From an uncultured Prevotella sp. (lineage in GTDB: Bacteria; Bacteroidota; Bacteroidia; Bacteroidales; Bacteroidaceae): DNA of 5,991 bases. Made by a program: the position numbers and the translations under genes. Location: assembly GCA_900553285.1 (NCBI GenBank), contig USCX01000081.1:1-5991 (forward strand). The letters are read 5' to 3'. Position 1 is the first letter of the stretch. The number at the start of each line of letters is the position of its first letter. This document shows positions 5,624 to 5,991 of this stretch, one piece after another. The notes below the pieces were generated by a model, which saw only the letters and a program-made list of their open reading frames with translations, was not told where the DNA came from and searched no databases.

Positions 5624-5991
5624 ATGAAAAAAGTCATCGAATTACAAAACGTCAAGCGGAATTTCATCGTCGGCGACGAGATGGTTCACGCCTTACGGGG
5701 GGTGTCGTTCACCGTCTACGAGGGGGAATTTGTCACCATAATGGGTACGTCGGGGTCGGGCAAATCAACCTTGCTCAACCAATTGGGCTGTCTGGACACA
5801 CCTACTTCCGGAGAGTATCTCCTCGACGGGGTGCCTGTCCGCCGCATGAAGCGCAGTGAGCGGGCCGTCCTGCGCAACCGGAAAATCGGCTTCGTTTTCC
5901 AGAATTACAATCTTCTGCCCAAGACTACCGCTGTTGAAAACGTCGAGCTCCCCCTCCTCTACAACAGCTCCGTCTCGGCCAAAGAGCGGAC
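5624..5991 (+). CDS. MacB-type ABC transporter ATPase, partial (N-terminal part)
   Basis: ATP-binding subunit on the cytoplasmic side of the efflux transporter. 122 complete codons are present before the window ends. It begins MKKVIELQNVKRNF; the Walker A motif GTSGSGKST is at 41-49. LGCLDTPTSGEYLLDG (54-69) is a hallmark of the MacB/LolD group. The Q-loop region is GFVFQNYNLLP (89-99, Gln93), followed by TTAVENVELPLLYN (101-114). The ABC signature, Walker B and H-loop lie beyond the window. The ATG at 5624 suits the family's usual N-terminus and comes 34 bases after the adaptor stop, so the two are surely co-transcribed. Bacteroidota relatives often carry a stand-alone ATPase of about 230-250 residues followed by separate FtsX-like permeases. 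A fused MacB cannot be excluded. LolD (lipoprotein release) is less likely given the TolC and MacA neighbours. Confidence 0.94.
   Translation, partial: MKKVIELQNVKRNFIVGDEMVHALRGVSFTVYEGEFVTIMGTSGSGKSTLLNQLGCLDTPTSGEYLLDGVPVRRMKRSERAVLRNRKIGFVFQNYNLLPKTTAVENVELPLLYNSSVSAKER

Overview
The window looks like ordinary chromosomal DNA of a Bacteroidota (Bacteroidales) species, perhaps in or near the Prevotellaceae. Three kinds of evidence point there: promoter -7 elements of the form TAnnTTTG with no Shine-Dalgarno tracts before the starts; an nth next to pgk, an order I recall from Bacteroides and Prevotella relatives; and a TolC / MacA-like adaptor / stand-alone ABC ATPase gene order common in that group. 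By eye the coding DNA is moderately GC-rich while the promoters are AT-rich. The genus assignment is an inference.

Left part (1-2730), all on the minus strand. Reading in the direction of transcription the genes are ribE (riboflavin synthase, 2116-2730), nth (endonuclease III, 1275-1958) and pgk (phosphoglycerate kinase, 1-1187, C-terminus cut off by the window edge). They are housekeeping genes of unrelated function. ribE and pgk each have a recognisable promoter of their own. nth lies 157 bases after ribE with no convincing promoter.

Middle (2731-2953). This 223-base divergent intergenic region holds the ribE promoter (minus) and the efflux operon promoter (plus). It contains several inverted and direct repeats. 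The clearest is a perfect dyad with 7-base arms at 2904-2924, which ends on the first base of the efflux -7 element and is a good candidate operator.

Right part (2954-5991), all on the plus strand. This is a tripartite efflux operon: a TolC-family outer-membrane channel (2954-4303), a MacA/HlyD-family periplasmic adaptor (4405-5589) and the start of a MacB-type ABC ATPase (5624 to the window end). Together they would form an envelope-spanning pump powered by ATP in the cytoplasm, with permease(s) expected just beyond the window. No regulator gene is visible and the substrate cannot be told from the sequence.

I saw no RNA genes, CRISPR arrays, insertion sequences, phage genes or attachment sites, and no broken genes. 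No stretch over 300 bases lacks a gene. I do not think the window holds a new kind of system. The most interesting points are the candidate operator and a 21-bp tandem duplication encoding one extra heptad in the adaptor's coiled coil.
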